From contig NZ_CANMNK010000001.1 of assembly GCF_947499265.1 (NCBI RefSeq), positions 767,001 through 831,000 on the forward strand: 64,000 nucleotides of DNA, given 5' to 3'. This document shows positions 18,449 to 26,449 of the stretch, piece after piece. The DNA is from an uncultured Roseobacter sp. GTDB taxonomy: Bacteria; Pseudomonadota; Alphaproteobacteria; Rhodobacterales; Rhodobacteraceae. The notes under the pieces are model-generated. The model searched no databases. It was not told the DNA's origin and worked only from the letters and a program-made list of their open reading frames with translations. A program made the translations under genes and the position numbers. Each line of letters begins with the position of its first letter. Position 1 is the first letter of the stretch.

Positions 18449-19065
18449 GCGGATACTCCGGCGGAGTTTTTCGGCAGATGCGCATTAAGCCAGCGCGTTG
18501 CGTCCTCCAGACGCTCTGGCCGACGTTTTTCGCCGAAAAGAGCGACGCCAAGCGTTTCCCACAGAATGCGCAGATCCAGTGCCGTGGACCGGTGGGACAC
18601 ATACCACAGATCCAGCCGCAGCTTTTCTTCGTTCGACAGAGTGGTATTGCCGCTGACTTGCGACCAGCCTGTCAACCCGGGTCTGACAGCACTACGCAGA
18701 CGTCCCGTTTCGCCAAATTCATCGATGGTTTCCGGCAGCAGCGGTCTGGGCCCGACAAGCGCCATGCGACCGAGCAGGATGAGCCAGAGTTGCGGGATTT
18801 CATCCAGACGCAGCCTGCGGACTAGCACGCTTATCCGTGTCTGTCGTTCTGCGTCTGGAAGCAATGTGCCGCTCGCATCCCGTTCTTCCCGCATCGTCCT
18901 CAGTTTGGCGATGTCGAAGGTTTTACCGGATTTGCCCGATCTGGTCTGCCAAAACAGAATAGGACGGCCGAGATCGACCCAGACCAAACAGCACGCAAGG
19001 AGGAGGACTGGGAACGCAAAAATGCCGACGAAAAGGCAGATCAAGATTTCAAACAGGCGATTCAT
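18445..19065 (-). CDS. initiating sugar-phosphate transferase (short PglC-like type)
   Basis: A 206-residue bacterial sugar transferase that should move a sugar-1-phosphate from a nucleotide sugar onto undecaprenyl phosphate and start a polysaccharide repeat. It has one N-terminal re-entrant/membrane helix (LICLFVGIFAFPVLLLACC), then FWQTRSGKSGKTF, KLRTM, the catalytic Asp-Glu in RLDEIPQL, VGPRPLLPE and RPGLTGWSQVSG, all family hallmarks. The small size is that of the minimal monotopic enzymes. It is the first gene of the leftward operon, divergent from the glycosyltransferase at 19321. Confidence 0.93.
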   Translation of the reverse strand: MNRLFEILICLFVGIFAFPVLLLACCLVWVDLGRPILFWQTRSGKSGKTFDIAKLRTMREERDASGTLLPDAERQTRISVLVRRLRLDEIPQLWLILLGRMALVGPRPLLPETIDEFGETGRLRSAVRPGLTGWSQVSGNTTLSNEEKLRLDLWYVSHRSTALDLRILWETLGVALFGEKRRPERLEDATRWLNAHLPKNSAGVSA

Positions 19066-19320
19066 AACACACAGTGAATACTTTACCCTAAAAACCGCCG
19101 AACTCTCTGCCCGACGCGTTCAAAAGAGCGACCAAGGCTGTTTCAACGGCAACCAAAAATGCCAAAATATTAAGCAGCTTTCGCCGCAGAACTTAAGAAT
19201 TACGTCCGAATCTCAGGCGAAATTACACGTAATTCCGCAATTTCCAAATAGATTCTCGGCATCGGTCAAGTTGGAATTCAATCGGGAATTGCAATAAGTT
19301 AGGCGATTTCCCGGAATGGT
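19066..19320. other. divergent intergenic region of the polysaccharide locus
   Basis: A 255-base AT-richer spacer between the leftward amino-sugar operon and the rightward glycosyltransferase genes. No gene seen. It presumably carries divergent promoters for the two halves of the locus; no clear operator was found. Confidence 0.45.
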
Positions 19321-20556
19321 ATGCATTCCTCTTTGTCTCAGGAAAGTTTACTTGTAATGCCAAAAAAAAGTAAGAACACTAACATTATGATTATTGTTCA
19401 TTTTATCACCAGCACGGGAGTGGGTGGTGCTCAAATTATGTTAAAGAGGTACTTGGCTGCGCTCGGACCGGAGGCCAAAAACCACAGTGTGGTTTCCCTG
19501 ACCGGCATTGGATCGATTGGGCGAGATATCCAGAATATGGGCGTTCATGTTGAGCCGCTTGGGCTGAAGCCCGGGCGCGTGAGCCTGTCAGCCATCGCGA
19601 AAATGCGAAAGATGCTGCGGCAGCAGCCGGTCAGCGTCGTTCATGCCTGGATGTATCACGGATGTCTGGCATCGATCATCGGATTGGCGGGCAGGTTCGG
19701 CAAAAAACCGGGACTGGTTTGGGGTGTGCATCACTCCTTGCAGGACATCAAAAAGGAAAAGTTTTCCAGCCAGATGATCATCCGGATCATGGCGGCCTTG
19801 TCGGGGAGTGTCGGGCGCATCACCTATTGCTCCGACGTGTCCCGAAATCAGCATGAGGCAATTGGCTTCAATGCAAAGAAATCAGCGCTCATTCCCAACG
19901 CCGTCGATACCTCGGAATTCAAACCTGACCCTGCCGCGCGTGACAGGCTGATCGAGGTTCTTGGTATTCCGGGTGATCGACTGATGGTGGGGAATGTATC
20001 GCGCAGCCATCCGATGAAAGACCATGTCTCCATGATGCGGGCCACCGCAAAGATGCTGGATGAGGGCCACAACGTTCAGGCTGTTCTGATCGGCGAGGGC
20101 CATACAGGCAGTGCCGCTGCGGTAGAAGCGCAGTCTTTGGGAATTGCCGATCGTGTGAGCATTCTGGAGATGCGCCACGACATCGCCAAGCTGGTGCCAG
20201 GTCTGGATGTTTTTCTGCTGTCGTCAGCCTGGGGTGAGGCGTTCCCCCTCGCGGTGACGGAGGCGATGTCGGCAGAGGTGCCCTGCGTGGTCACGGATGT
20301 CGGGGATTGCGCAAAACTCGTCGGGGATACCGGCACTGTGGTGCCGCCATCCGACGCAAATGCACAGGCATCAGCTGTGGGCGCATTATTGTCCGCGGGT
20401 GAAGAAGAACGGGCGCGCCTGGGCAGGGCCGCGCGCCTGCGTGTTCAAGATAACTTTTCGATGAATCAATACGTACAACTTCATAGAGATGCCTACCATT
20501 CGGTGCAGTCAGGCCGACCGCAGGCGGCGCATAATATCCGCTCGATGTCTGCCTGA
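19321..20556 (+). CDS. glycosyltransferase family 4
   Basis: A cytoplasmic GT-B glycosyltransferase of up to 411 residues. The N-terminal domain has the donor/acceptor loop STGVGGAQ, and the C-terminal domain has VGNVSRSHPMKDH and the E-x7-E type element near SAWGEAFPLAVTEAMSAEVP, as in retaining GT4 enzymes. It would add a sugar to the lipid-linked repeat. GGAA lies close before the chosen ATG; ATGs at 19357 and 19387 are possible alternatives, the last starting right at the first beta strand. It is the first rightward gene of the locus. Confidence 0.9.
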   Translation: MHSSLSQESLLVMPKKSKNTNIMIIVHFITSTGVGGAQIMLKRYLAALGPEAKNHSVVSLTGIGSIGRDIQNMGVHVEPLGLKPGRVSLSAIAKMRKMLRQQPVSVVHAWMYHGCLASIIGLAGRFGKKPGLVWGVHHSLQDIKKEKFSSQMIIRIMAALSGSVGRITYCSDVSRNQHEAIGFNAKKSALIPNAVDTSEFKPDPAARDRLIEVLGIPGDRLMVGNVSRSHPMKDHVSMMRATAKMLDEGHNVQAVLIGEGHTGSAAAVEAQSLGIADRVSILEMRHDIAKLVPGLDVFLLSSAWGEAFPLAVTEAMSAEVPCVVTDVGDCAKLVGDTGTVVPPSDANAQASAVGALLSAGEEERARLGRAARLRVQDNFSMNQYVQLHRDAYHSVQSGRPQAAHNIRSMSA

Positions 20557-20626
20557 ACAAGAATTGTGTTAAGCGCGGCTCAGGCCGCCGTTTGGAATTA
20601 GTTTAAGCAAGGGACCCCTGCGCGTG

Positions 20627-20645
20627 CGCATCGGGAACCGATGCG
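20627..20645 (+). promoter_or_regulatory. perfect hairpin abutting the ribosome-binding site of the BY-kinase gene
   Basis: CGCATCGG (20627-20634) and CCGATGCG (20638-20645) form a perfect 8-bp stem with a 3-base loop. The Shine-Dalgarno GGAG begins at the next base, and the start codon follows within 3-9 bases. In RNA this would sit directly on the initiation site. It could tune translation, protect the 5' end after processing, or end transcription from the preceding gene; there is no U-run. Confidence 0.5.
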
Positions 20646-20651
20646 GGAGTG

Positions 20652-22529
20652 ATGAATATGACAGCACAAGGGCCGATTTCGCAATTGGGTCAGACGGAGC
20701 CGGAGGGCAGGGTCGGGCTTGATGGCGCCTGGAGCATCGTTCGCCGCCATTTGTTGATGGTCATCTTGATTGTCACTGCTTTTGTCGGGCTTGCCTATGC
20801 CGCCGTCAGCTATTTGCCGGAGGAGTACAAGACCCGGTCGACGGTGATCTTGACCTTGCTGGAGACGAGGGTCAGCGCCACGGAAGTGGAATTGGAGACA
20901 TTTGAGCTTTCACGCCTGGTGATCGAGACCGAGCTGGATATTCTGCGCTCTCGTGACTTCGCCGTGGAAGTCGCGGAAGCGCTGCAATTCTTTGACGAAC
21001 CGACGTTTGCGGGCGAGCCGGGCGTTGCCGAGGATCCAAACGATCCGGTTTGGCGTGAAAAGGTCATTGATAAAACTTTGAAATCCTACACTGTTTTCCG
21101 CCAGGGGGAGAGTTTGGCAGTTGAAATCGTGGCGGAATCGACCGATCCCCGCATGGCCGCGAACATCGCAAATCAGGTTGCCAGATCGTATATTGAAAAA
21201 TCCGTTCTCAAACGCCGTGAAGGCATTGTGCAATCCATTGAGTTTCTGCGCGGGCGCGTCGATCAATTGGGCGAAGAGCTTTCGCAGTCTGAGCTGAGCC
21301 TTGCAGCCTTCATCCGCGAGAACGATCTTGATGATGAGAACCTTTCCGATCAGCTGCGCGCCGATGTGGACCGGCTTGTTTCCATCGAGAGCATTTTGTC
21401 AAAGGATCCAACCGCGCAAGACGAATTCGAAGCGACGACACAGGACCTGCGGGCTGCCGAAGCTGCACTACATGATCGCACGCGGTCGCAGCTGTCGCTG
21501 ATGCGGATGGAGCGCTCGATGGAACTGCTGCGCGCGCGCTATCAAACAGCCATCGAGAAACTGAACGAGCTTGAAAACCAATTGCAATTTGTGTCCCAGG
21601 GTGCTCGGCAGGTGTCTGTGGCGCGGGTTCCGATTGACCCATTCTGGCCCAACAAGCGCACGACGCTTGCGGTCAGTGTGGTGGCGGGTCTGGCGCTGGC
21701 CTTCATCGCGGCCCTGCTGCTGGAAGGTCTTAACAACAAGCTTTGGAACGAAGATCAGACGATCGCAGCCTCCGGGGTTCCGAATTTCGGGTTTGTGCCC
21801 AAAATCAAGAAGAAGGGTCTGTTTTCCCGAGAGTACTCACCCATCTGGTTTCTCCACGCAAACCCCAACTCGGGATTTGCGGAGGCGCTGCGCAGCCTGA
21901 TCACCCTGTGGTTCAACCTGGCTGCCGGAGGGAAAGTGGTGATGGTCACCTCTGGTCTGCCAAACGAAGGAAAATCGACATTGACCGTGGCGCTGGCGGC
22001 TGCTGCGGCCAATGACGGGATGAATGTACTGGTTCTCGACCTCGACAGCCACCGCCGCGGGGCGTCTAAAATGCTGGGCTCAACTGAAAAACTGGCAACA
22101 TTTCAGGATGTTCTGTCCGGGAAAACCGTTGGCGTGCCCGCCTATGTGGATGGCGAGGAAGTGACGGGCGTGCAGGTTCTTGGCCTGCAAACGCGGCACA
22201 AAACGTCACCGCAGGATCTGAAACAGGATCTGCAGGCTCTGAACAAGAAGCTGAGCGCGGACTATGATCTCGTGTTGGTGGATACACCGCCGGTGCTTGT
22301 CGTGGACGAACCCTGCCGTTTTGGTGCGTTGGTTGAATCGACGCTGCTGGTTGTCAGGTGGGGTCGCACGACCGACGAGGTGCTGCGGGATACCGTTGGG
22401 AAACTCGCCAGCAACGGTATCGAAGTTTCCGGGACCGTCATCAACAACGTCGACCCGCGCAAACAGCGCAGATACGGATACGGCGGATATGCGCATTACT
22501 ACAGTTACGGCGCATCAGGGTATCACTGA
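20652..22529 (+). CDS. Wzc-like polysaccharide co-polymerase / BY-kinase
   Basis: A 625-residue fusion of a Wzz co-polymerase domain and a bacterial tyrosine kinase. TM1 is ~36-54, a periplasmic coiled-coil-rich region ~60-330, and TM2 ~340-358. The kinase has Walker A SGLPNEGKST (~435), Walker A' LVLDLDSHRR (~462) and Walker B DYDLVLVDTPP. The C-terminal tail is Tyr-rich (seven Tyr in the last ~20 residues, ending YYSYGASGYH), the classic autophosphorylation cluster. It controls chain length and export with the outer-membrane ExoF-like protein. The start is ATG 20652 or 20658, just after a hairpin. The stop overlaps the next start (TGATG), coupling it to the beta-helix protein. Confidence 0.94.
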   Translation: MNMTAQGPISQLGQTEPEGRVGLDGAWSIVRRHLLMVILIVTAFVGLAYAAVSYLPEEYKTRSTVILTLLETRVSATEVELETFELSRLVIETELDILRSRDFAVEVAEALQFFDEPTFAGEPGVAEDPNDPVWREKVIDKTLKSYTVFRQGESLAVEIVAESTDPRMAANIANQVARSYIEKSVLKRREGIVQSIEFLRGRVDQLGEELSQSELSLAAFIRENDLDDENLSDQLRADVDRLVSIESILSKDPTAQDEFEATTQDLRAAEAALHDRTRSQLSLMRMERSMELLRARYQTAIEKLNELENQLQFVSQGARQVSVARVPIDPFWPNKRTTLAVSVVAGLALAFIAALLLEGLNNKLWNEDQTIAASGVPNFGFVPKIKKKGLFSREYSPIWFLHANPNSGFAEALRSLITLWFNLAAGGKVVMVTSGLPNEGKSTLTVALAAAAANDGMNVLVLDLDSHRRGASKMLGSTEKLATFQDVLSGKTVGVPAYVDGEEVTGVQVLGLQTRHKTSPQDLKQDLQALNKKLSADYDLVLVDTPPVLVVDEPCRFGALVESTLLVVRWGRTTDEVLRDTVGKLASNGIEVSGTVINNVDPRKQRRYGYGGYAHYYSYGASGYH

Positions 22530-23917
22530 TGTTACACGCCGCCGCTGTTTTATCGGTTCTCTTGCTGATGCCCGAAGCGTCGGGCGCAGGTCCTGCTGAC
22601 GGGATTGCGTTCCCGGGTGCCGATGGGTTTGGCGCGGTCGCAACCGGCTGGAAAGGTGGCGAAATTCACAGGGTTTCATCTTTGGCCGATGACGGCCCCG
22701 GCTCATTGCGTGCCTGTGCGGCGAGCAGCGGGCAGCCGCGAATTTGTGTGTTTTCGGTGAGCGGCACCATCGAGTTGCGCGGTCCGATCAAACTGCCATC
22801 CAATATATATGTTGCCGGGCAAACCGCACCGGGGGATGGCATTCAGTTGCGACTGGTTGGTGGCAAGCACGGGCCGCTGATCCTGAAGAATGTGAATGAT
22901 GTTGTGGTGCGTCATCTCAAGGTGCGCCCCGGGCCGAGCCCGACACCGTCGCCGTCCGTGGATGCGATCACGGTGGAGAACGGGCAACGGATCTATCTGG
23001 GCAACCTGTCGATGGCCTTTGCCACGGATGAAACATTTAATGTCCACGTATCGGGAGCGACGGCGGCAGATATTACCCTTGCCGACAGCATTCTGGCTTA
23101 TAGTTTGGACCGCTCTAATCATCCGAAGGGACGACACTCGAAGGGCGCGTTGATCTGCTCAACCGAGAACGTGAACAATGCTTGCGGGCGGATTTCGCTG
23201 CACCGCAACCTGTTTGCCCACCACAGGGATCGGCAACCTGACGTCAAGGGTACCTCCATCGGTCCGGTGGAGGTGATCAACAACGTCTTTTACAACCCGG
23301 TCAGCCAGTTCGGCGAGTTTTACGATCTGATCGGGGATGCAAAAATTGCCTATCTTGGCAATGTCGCGTTATCCGGACCAAACACCATTCGGAAAACGCC
23401 CGAAGCCGTGCAGGTTTTTGAGTGGGAGGATGCGTTTCACGTTGAGCTTTTGGCCGAGGACAATATCGCGACATCTGCGCAGGGGTGCCGCGTGCGGCAA
23501 ATGCACGTGCTCGACCCCATTGCGCAGCAGCAACAAGTCGCAGCACCGGGATGGCAGACAAACATTGCGGCCCGGCCCGCAGCGCAGACCCTCGGTGATG
23601 TCCTGGGGATAGCCGGAGACCAGATCCTGGGCAGACGGGCTCCCGACGCGCTGGATCAGCGGGTGGTGTCTGATGTCCGAAACTGTGGTGGCGCGATCAT
23701 TAACGAGGTCACGCAAGTCGGTGGCTGGCCGTCGATTGCATCAGCCGATCCAGCGTCACAAACAGACAGCGACGGTGACGGTTTTCCGGACCTGTGGGAA
23801 GCCGGCCAAAGCGGGCTGGACCCAAACGAAGCGGATGATCCCTGGGAGGGTAATCCCCAGACCGGGCTGAGCCATGTCGAAACCTGGTTGGCGGCGCTCG
23901 CTGGGGATGGGAGTTAG
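22529..23917 (+). CDS. secreted pectate-lyase-like right-handed beta-helix protein
   Basis: A 462-residue protein with a signal peptide of ~20-24 residues (hydrophobic LSVLLLMPEA, then SGAGPADG). The start of the mature part, AFPGADGFGAVATGWKGGEIHRVSSLADDGPGSLR (quoted only as a landmark around residues 28-60), is the pattern of pectate-lyase superfamily proteins. The repeated short strands (NIYVAGQTAPGDGIQL, VVVRHLKVRPG) fit a parallel beta-helix. The C-terminal DSDGDGFPDLWEAGQ looks like a calcium-binding thrombospondin-type-3-like element. It is translationally coupled to the BY-kinase. Probable role: trimming, releasing or editing the exported polysaccharide; PL1-like lyase versus hydrolase cannot be told. 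Confidence 0.88.
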   Translation: MLHAAAVLSVLLLMPEASGAGPADGIAFPGADGFGAVATGWKGGEIHRVSSLADDGPGSLRACAASSGQPRICVFSVSGTIELRGPIKLPSNIYVAGQTAPGDGIQLRLVGGKHGPLILKNVNDVVVRHLKVRPGPSPTPSPSVDAITVENGQRIYLGNLSMAFATDETFNVHVSGATAADITLADSILAYSLDRSNHPKGRHSKGALICSTENVNNACGRISLHRNLFAHHRDRQPDVKGTSIGPVEVINNVFYNPVSQFGEFYDLIGDAKIAYLGNVALSGPNTIRKTPEAVQVFEWEDAFHVELLAEDNIATSAQGCRVRQMHVLDPIAQQQQVAAPGWQTNIAARPAAQTLGDVLGIAGDQILGRRAPDALDQRVVSDVRNCGGAIINEVTQVGGWPSIASADPASQTDSDGDGFPDLWEAGQSGLDPNEADDPWEGNPQTGLSHVETWLAALAGDGS

Positions 23918-24213
23918 GTGATGATCGGAATGTATCAGCTGCTGAGCGAAATTAGTGGCGGGACCGATGGCTTAGGCTTGCGCGCGGGTCCCAAGCTTGA
24001 CAGGGGTTTCGGAGCGGATAGGTCGCGCCGTCAGACATTCAGCGGGCCATTGCATCTGTGTTGCGATGCACAACTCAATGCCCCAAGAGCGGAATTCGTC
24101 GGAAACAAATTCCCCGCATTCCAAGTCTTGTCTTCCAAAGTTGCAGGAGAGCTATCGGCAATGCCGACAGTCTCCCAATTGTTCAATGTGTTTGATTTCC
24201 GGAGGAAATACCC
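23918..24213. other. intergenic region before the ExoF-like gene
   Basis: A 296-base spacer with no credible gene; the one open frame (99 codons, starting right after the beta-helix gene stop) runs into the export gene and has no family-like features. It contains a 13-base palindrome (24155-24167) and a strong GGAGGAA ribosome-binding site (24201-24207). Confidence 0.45.
24155..24167. promoter_or_regulatory. 13-base palindrome upstream of the export gene
   Basis: TCGGCA-A-TGCCGA is a perfect inverted repeat with a single central base, about 47 bases before the ExoF-like start codon. It could be an operator for a dimeric regulator or a small stem-loop. No second copy was noticed. Confidence 0.35.
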
Positions 24214-25434
24214 GTGAAACGTCCTGTGCTGGTACCCTTTCTTATCGCGGTTTTTCTTTGGCTCTCCGCGCCATTTGCGATCGCACAGACATACACGTTG
24301 ACCGGACAGGACCGTGTCCTGATACGGGCCATGCAATGGGACAGAACCACCGGCTCATATTCACAATGGCCCGGCGTTTCCGGTGAATACGTCGTGTCAA
24401 CAGAGGGGCTGATACATGTCCCGCTGGCTGGCCAGCTTGAGGCCAAGGGAAAGACGGTCGGGGCCTTGTCCGAGCAATTGCAACTCAGGCTGCACCGCCT
24501 GATCGGAACCTCGGAGCCGCCGCAGGTCGCGATGGAAATCATTGGGCATCTGCCGGTGTACGTTTTGGGAGACGTGCAAAACCCGGGAGCTTACCCCTAT
24601 CGGCCCGGTCTCACATCACAACAAGCGCTCGCGGTGTCGGGCGGTTTGCTCCGGATCATCGATGCAGACGCTCCAGGCAACGCTTCGGAACAGTTGAGGC
24701 TGGCAGGCCAGATACGGGTTGCTGAAGACCGGATCAGAGCCCTTCAGGAGGAGCGCAACCGCCTCAACTGGGATCTTGGCGCATTGGGTCGGCAGCTCGA
24801 AACGGGTTCGGATGCAGCCTGGCCGACGGGGAGAGAAGGCGAGATCCTTGCTGCTGTGCAGACCGCGCGGGCCGCTCAAAATGCGCGGATTCTCGATCTG
24901 CAGGCCGTGCTGAAAGAGCAGATTACCCGCCTAAGCTCTCAGATCGCGCTACGGGATGAGCAGATCGCCCTGACAAAAGCGGAGCTCGAAAACGTCAGTT
25001 CGCTGAAAGAGCGCGGGCTGACCGTGAACACACGGGTATCAAGCCTGAACAACGCGCTCAACGATCTGGAGGCGAAGCGCCTGCAGTTGGAGATCGGCCT
25101 GCTGACCGCGCAACAACAGCTCAATCTGGCAGAGCGGGAAGAGTTGACTTTGCTGGACGATGCAAAATCGGGCGGCCTGTCACGGTTGAACAACGTCGAG
25201 CAGGAAATCGCAGCCCAGCAGATCGGCCTGACAACCCTTCGCTCATTGTATGAAGAGGCGGTTGCAGCCAACCCCTCCGCCGTGGTTGATCCGCTGACCG
25301 AGCGGGTGACGAAGTATTTTGTTACGCGCGGGTCGGACCCGACCGTGCTCGAATTGACCGCGACGGGTGAATTGCTGCCGGGCGACACAATCGAAATCCG
25401 CCGCGTCTCGATAGGTGAAAAAGCTGCCAATTAG
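24214..25434 (+). CDS. ExoF-like polysaccharide export protein
   Basis: A 406-residue periplasmic/outer-membrane export protein. A signal peptide of ~24 residues ends at PFAIA. It is followed by a Poly_export (Wza-like) domain (LTGQDRVLIRAMQWD ... STEGLIHVPLAGQL), an SLBB-like segment (VYVLGDVQNPGAYPYRPGLTSQQALAVSGG), then a long coiled coil (~150-350) rich in Leu, Gln, Glu and Arg. The coiled-coil extension is characteristic of the rhizobial ExoF branch rather than E. coli Wza. It lacks a lipobox cysteine. The start is GTG with GGAGGAA six bases upstream. It would form the exit channel working with the BY-kinase two genes upstream. Confidence 0.9.
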   Translation: MKRPVLVPFLIAVFLWLSAPFAIAQTYTLTGQDRVLIRAMQWDRTTGSYSQWPGVSGEYVVSTEGLIHVPLAGQLEAKGKTVGALSEQLQLRLHRLIGTSEPPQVAMEIIGHLPVYVLGDVQNPGAYPYRPGLTSQQALAVSGGLLRIIDADAPGNASEQLRLAGQIRVAEDRIRALQEERNRLNWDLGALGRQLETGSDAAWPTGREGEILAAVQTARAAQNARILDLQAVLKEQITRLSSQIALRDEQIALTKAELENVSSLKERGLTVNTRVSSLNNALNDLEAKRLQLEIGLLTAQQQLNLAEREELTLLDDAKSGGLSRLNNVEQEIAAQQIGLTTLRSLYEEAVAANPSAVVDPLTERVTKYFVTRGSDPTVLELTATGELLPGDTIEIRRVSIGEKAAN

Positions 25435-25618
25435 ATATGAGCGAAATGAAAATCGAATGCATTGGAGACCGCGACAAACAGCCGTTGTACACCGCTGAAA
25501 TGATAGTTTGGAGATTACGTTTTTAAGCCACCAACCTTTGCGAGAACTTCGGGATTTCAATGCCCCGATCCGCATAATCGCCCGGAATTTAATGCCAGTA
25601 TGAACAGATGAGGTTTTG

Positions 25619-26449
25619 ATGCCGACCCCAGATTTAAATGTTGATTTTTTGATAATCGGTGCCGCCAAATGTGCCACAACCTGGCTGCAGCAATCGCTTT
25701 CTGCCAACAAATCCCTGTATTTACCCGAACCGGAGCTACACTTCTTCTCACGTGAGTATGACCGCGGGATCGCCTGGTATCAGGACCAGTTTTCCGGGTT
25801 CGGACGCGATGTCACAATCGGAGAAAAATCCAATTCCTACCTCACCGAACCGCAGGCCGCCGACCGCATTGCCAAACACTATCCGGATGTTCGCCTGATC
25901 GCTCAACTGCGCGACCCGGTGAAACGCGCCTACTCTGACTACTGCATGCTACTGCGCCGCGGTAGTGTATCGACCGACATCTGGCGGCATCTGGATCCCG
26001 AAAAAGCGGCCGATGAAAGGTTCCTTATCGACAGCCGGTACGGGCATCACCTGACGCGTTTCAGGAATACCTTTCCCGAAGAAAACCTTCTGATCCTCGA
26101 CTTTGATGACGTCACGCGGGAGCCTGAAAAGCAGCTGCGCCGTGTTGCGGATCATCTTGGGGTAAAGGGCGCGCTGCATCCGCCCGTGCAGGAGCGTGTT
26201 AAAGACAAAAATGCGCCCACTGTGCCGCATAGATTTCGACGTGCGCTGGCCCCCTTGCGGCCTATGCTCGATCCGTTGCGAGACAAATGGCCGGTCCGCG
26301 CCATCCGTGACCGGATTGCCCGACCGGTGAAATATCCGCCTTTGCATCCCGATCTCGCCAAAAAGATGAGGGATCACTTCCTGCCAGATATCGAGTTGCT
26401 GCAAAAATTTGAGCCAACAATATCAGCGCATTGGCTTGGAGAGAGGTGA
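25619..26449 (+). CDS. PAPS-dependent sulfotransferase
   Basis: A 276-residue sulfotransferase-fold protein. The 5'-phosphosulfate-binding loop is IGAAKCATTWLQQSL near residue 12, and the 3'-phosphate-binding segment is LRDPVKRAYSDYCMLLRRG, both as in heparan-type sulfotransferases. It would transfer sulfate from PAPS to a hydroxyl or amine of the polysaccharide. No signal peptide is seen, so it should act in the cytosol on lipid-linked repeats or nucleotide sugars. ATG 25619 is used in preference to the TTG just before it. It lies 184 bases after the export gene and may have its own promoter. Confidence 0.9.
   Translation: MPTPDLNVDFLIIGAAKCATTWLQQSLSANKSLYLPEPELHFFSREYDRGIAWYQDQFSGFGRDVTIGEKSNSYLTEPQAADRIAKHYPDVRLIAQLRDPVKRAYSDYCMLLRRGSVSTDIWRHLDPEKAADERFLIDSRYGHHLTRFRNTFPEENLLILDFDDVTREPEKQLRRVADHLGVKGALHPPVQERVKDKNAPTVPHRFRRALAPLRPMLDPLRDKWPVRAIRDRIARPVKYPPLHPDLAKKMRDHFLPDIELLQKFEPTISAHWLGER

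Noticed and set aside
23918-24217. 99-codon frame right after the beta-helix gene
   Set aside because: No ribosome site, no recognisable content, and it overlaps the strong ribosome site of the ExoF-like gene.
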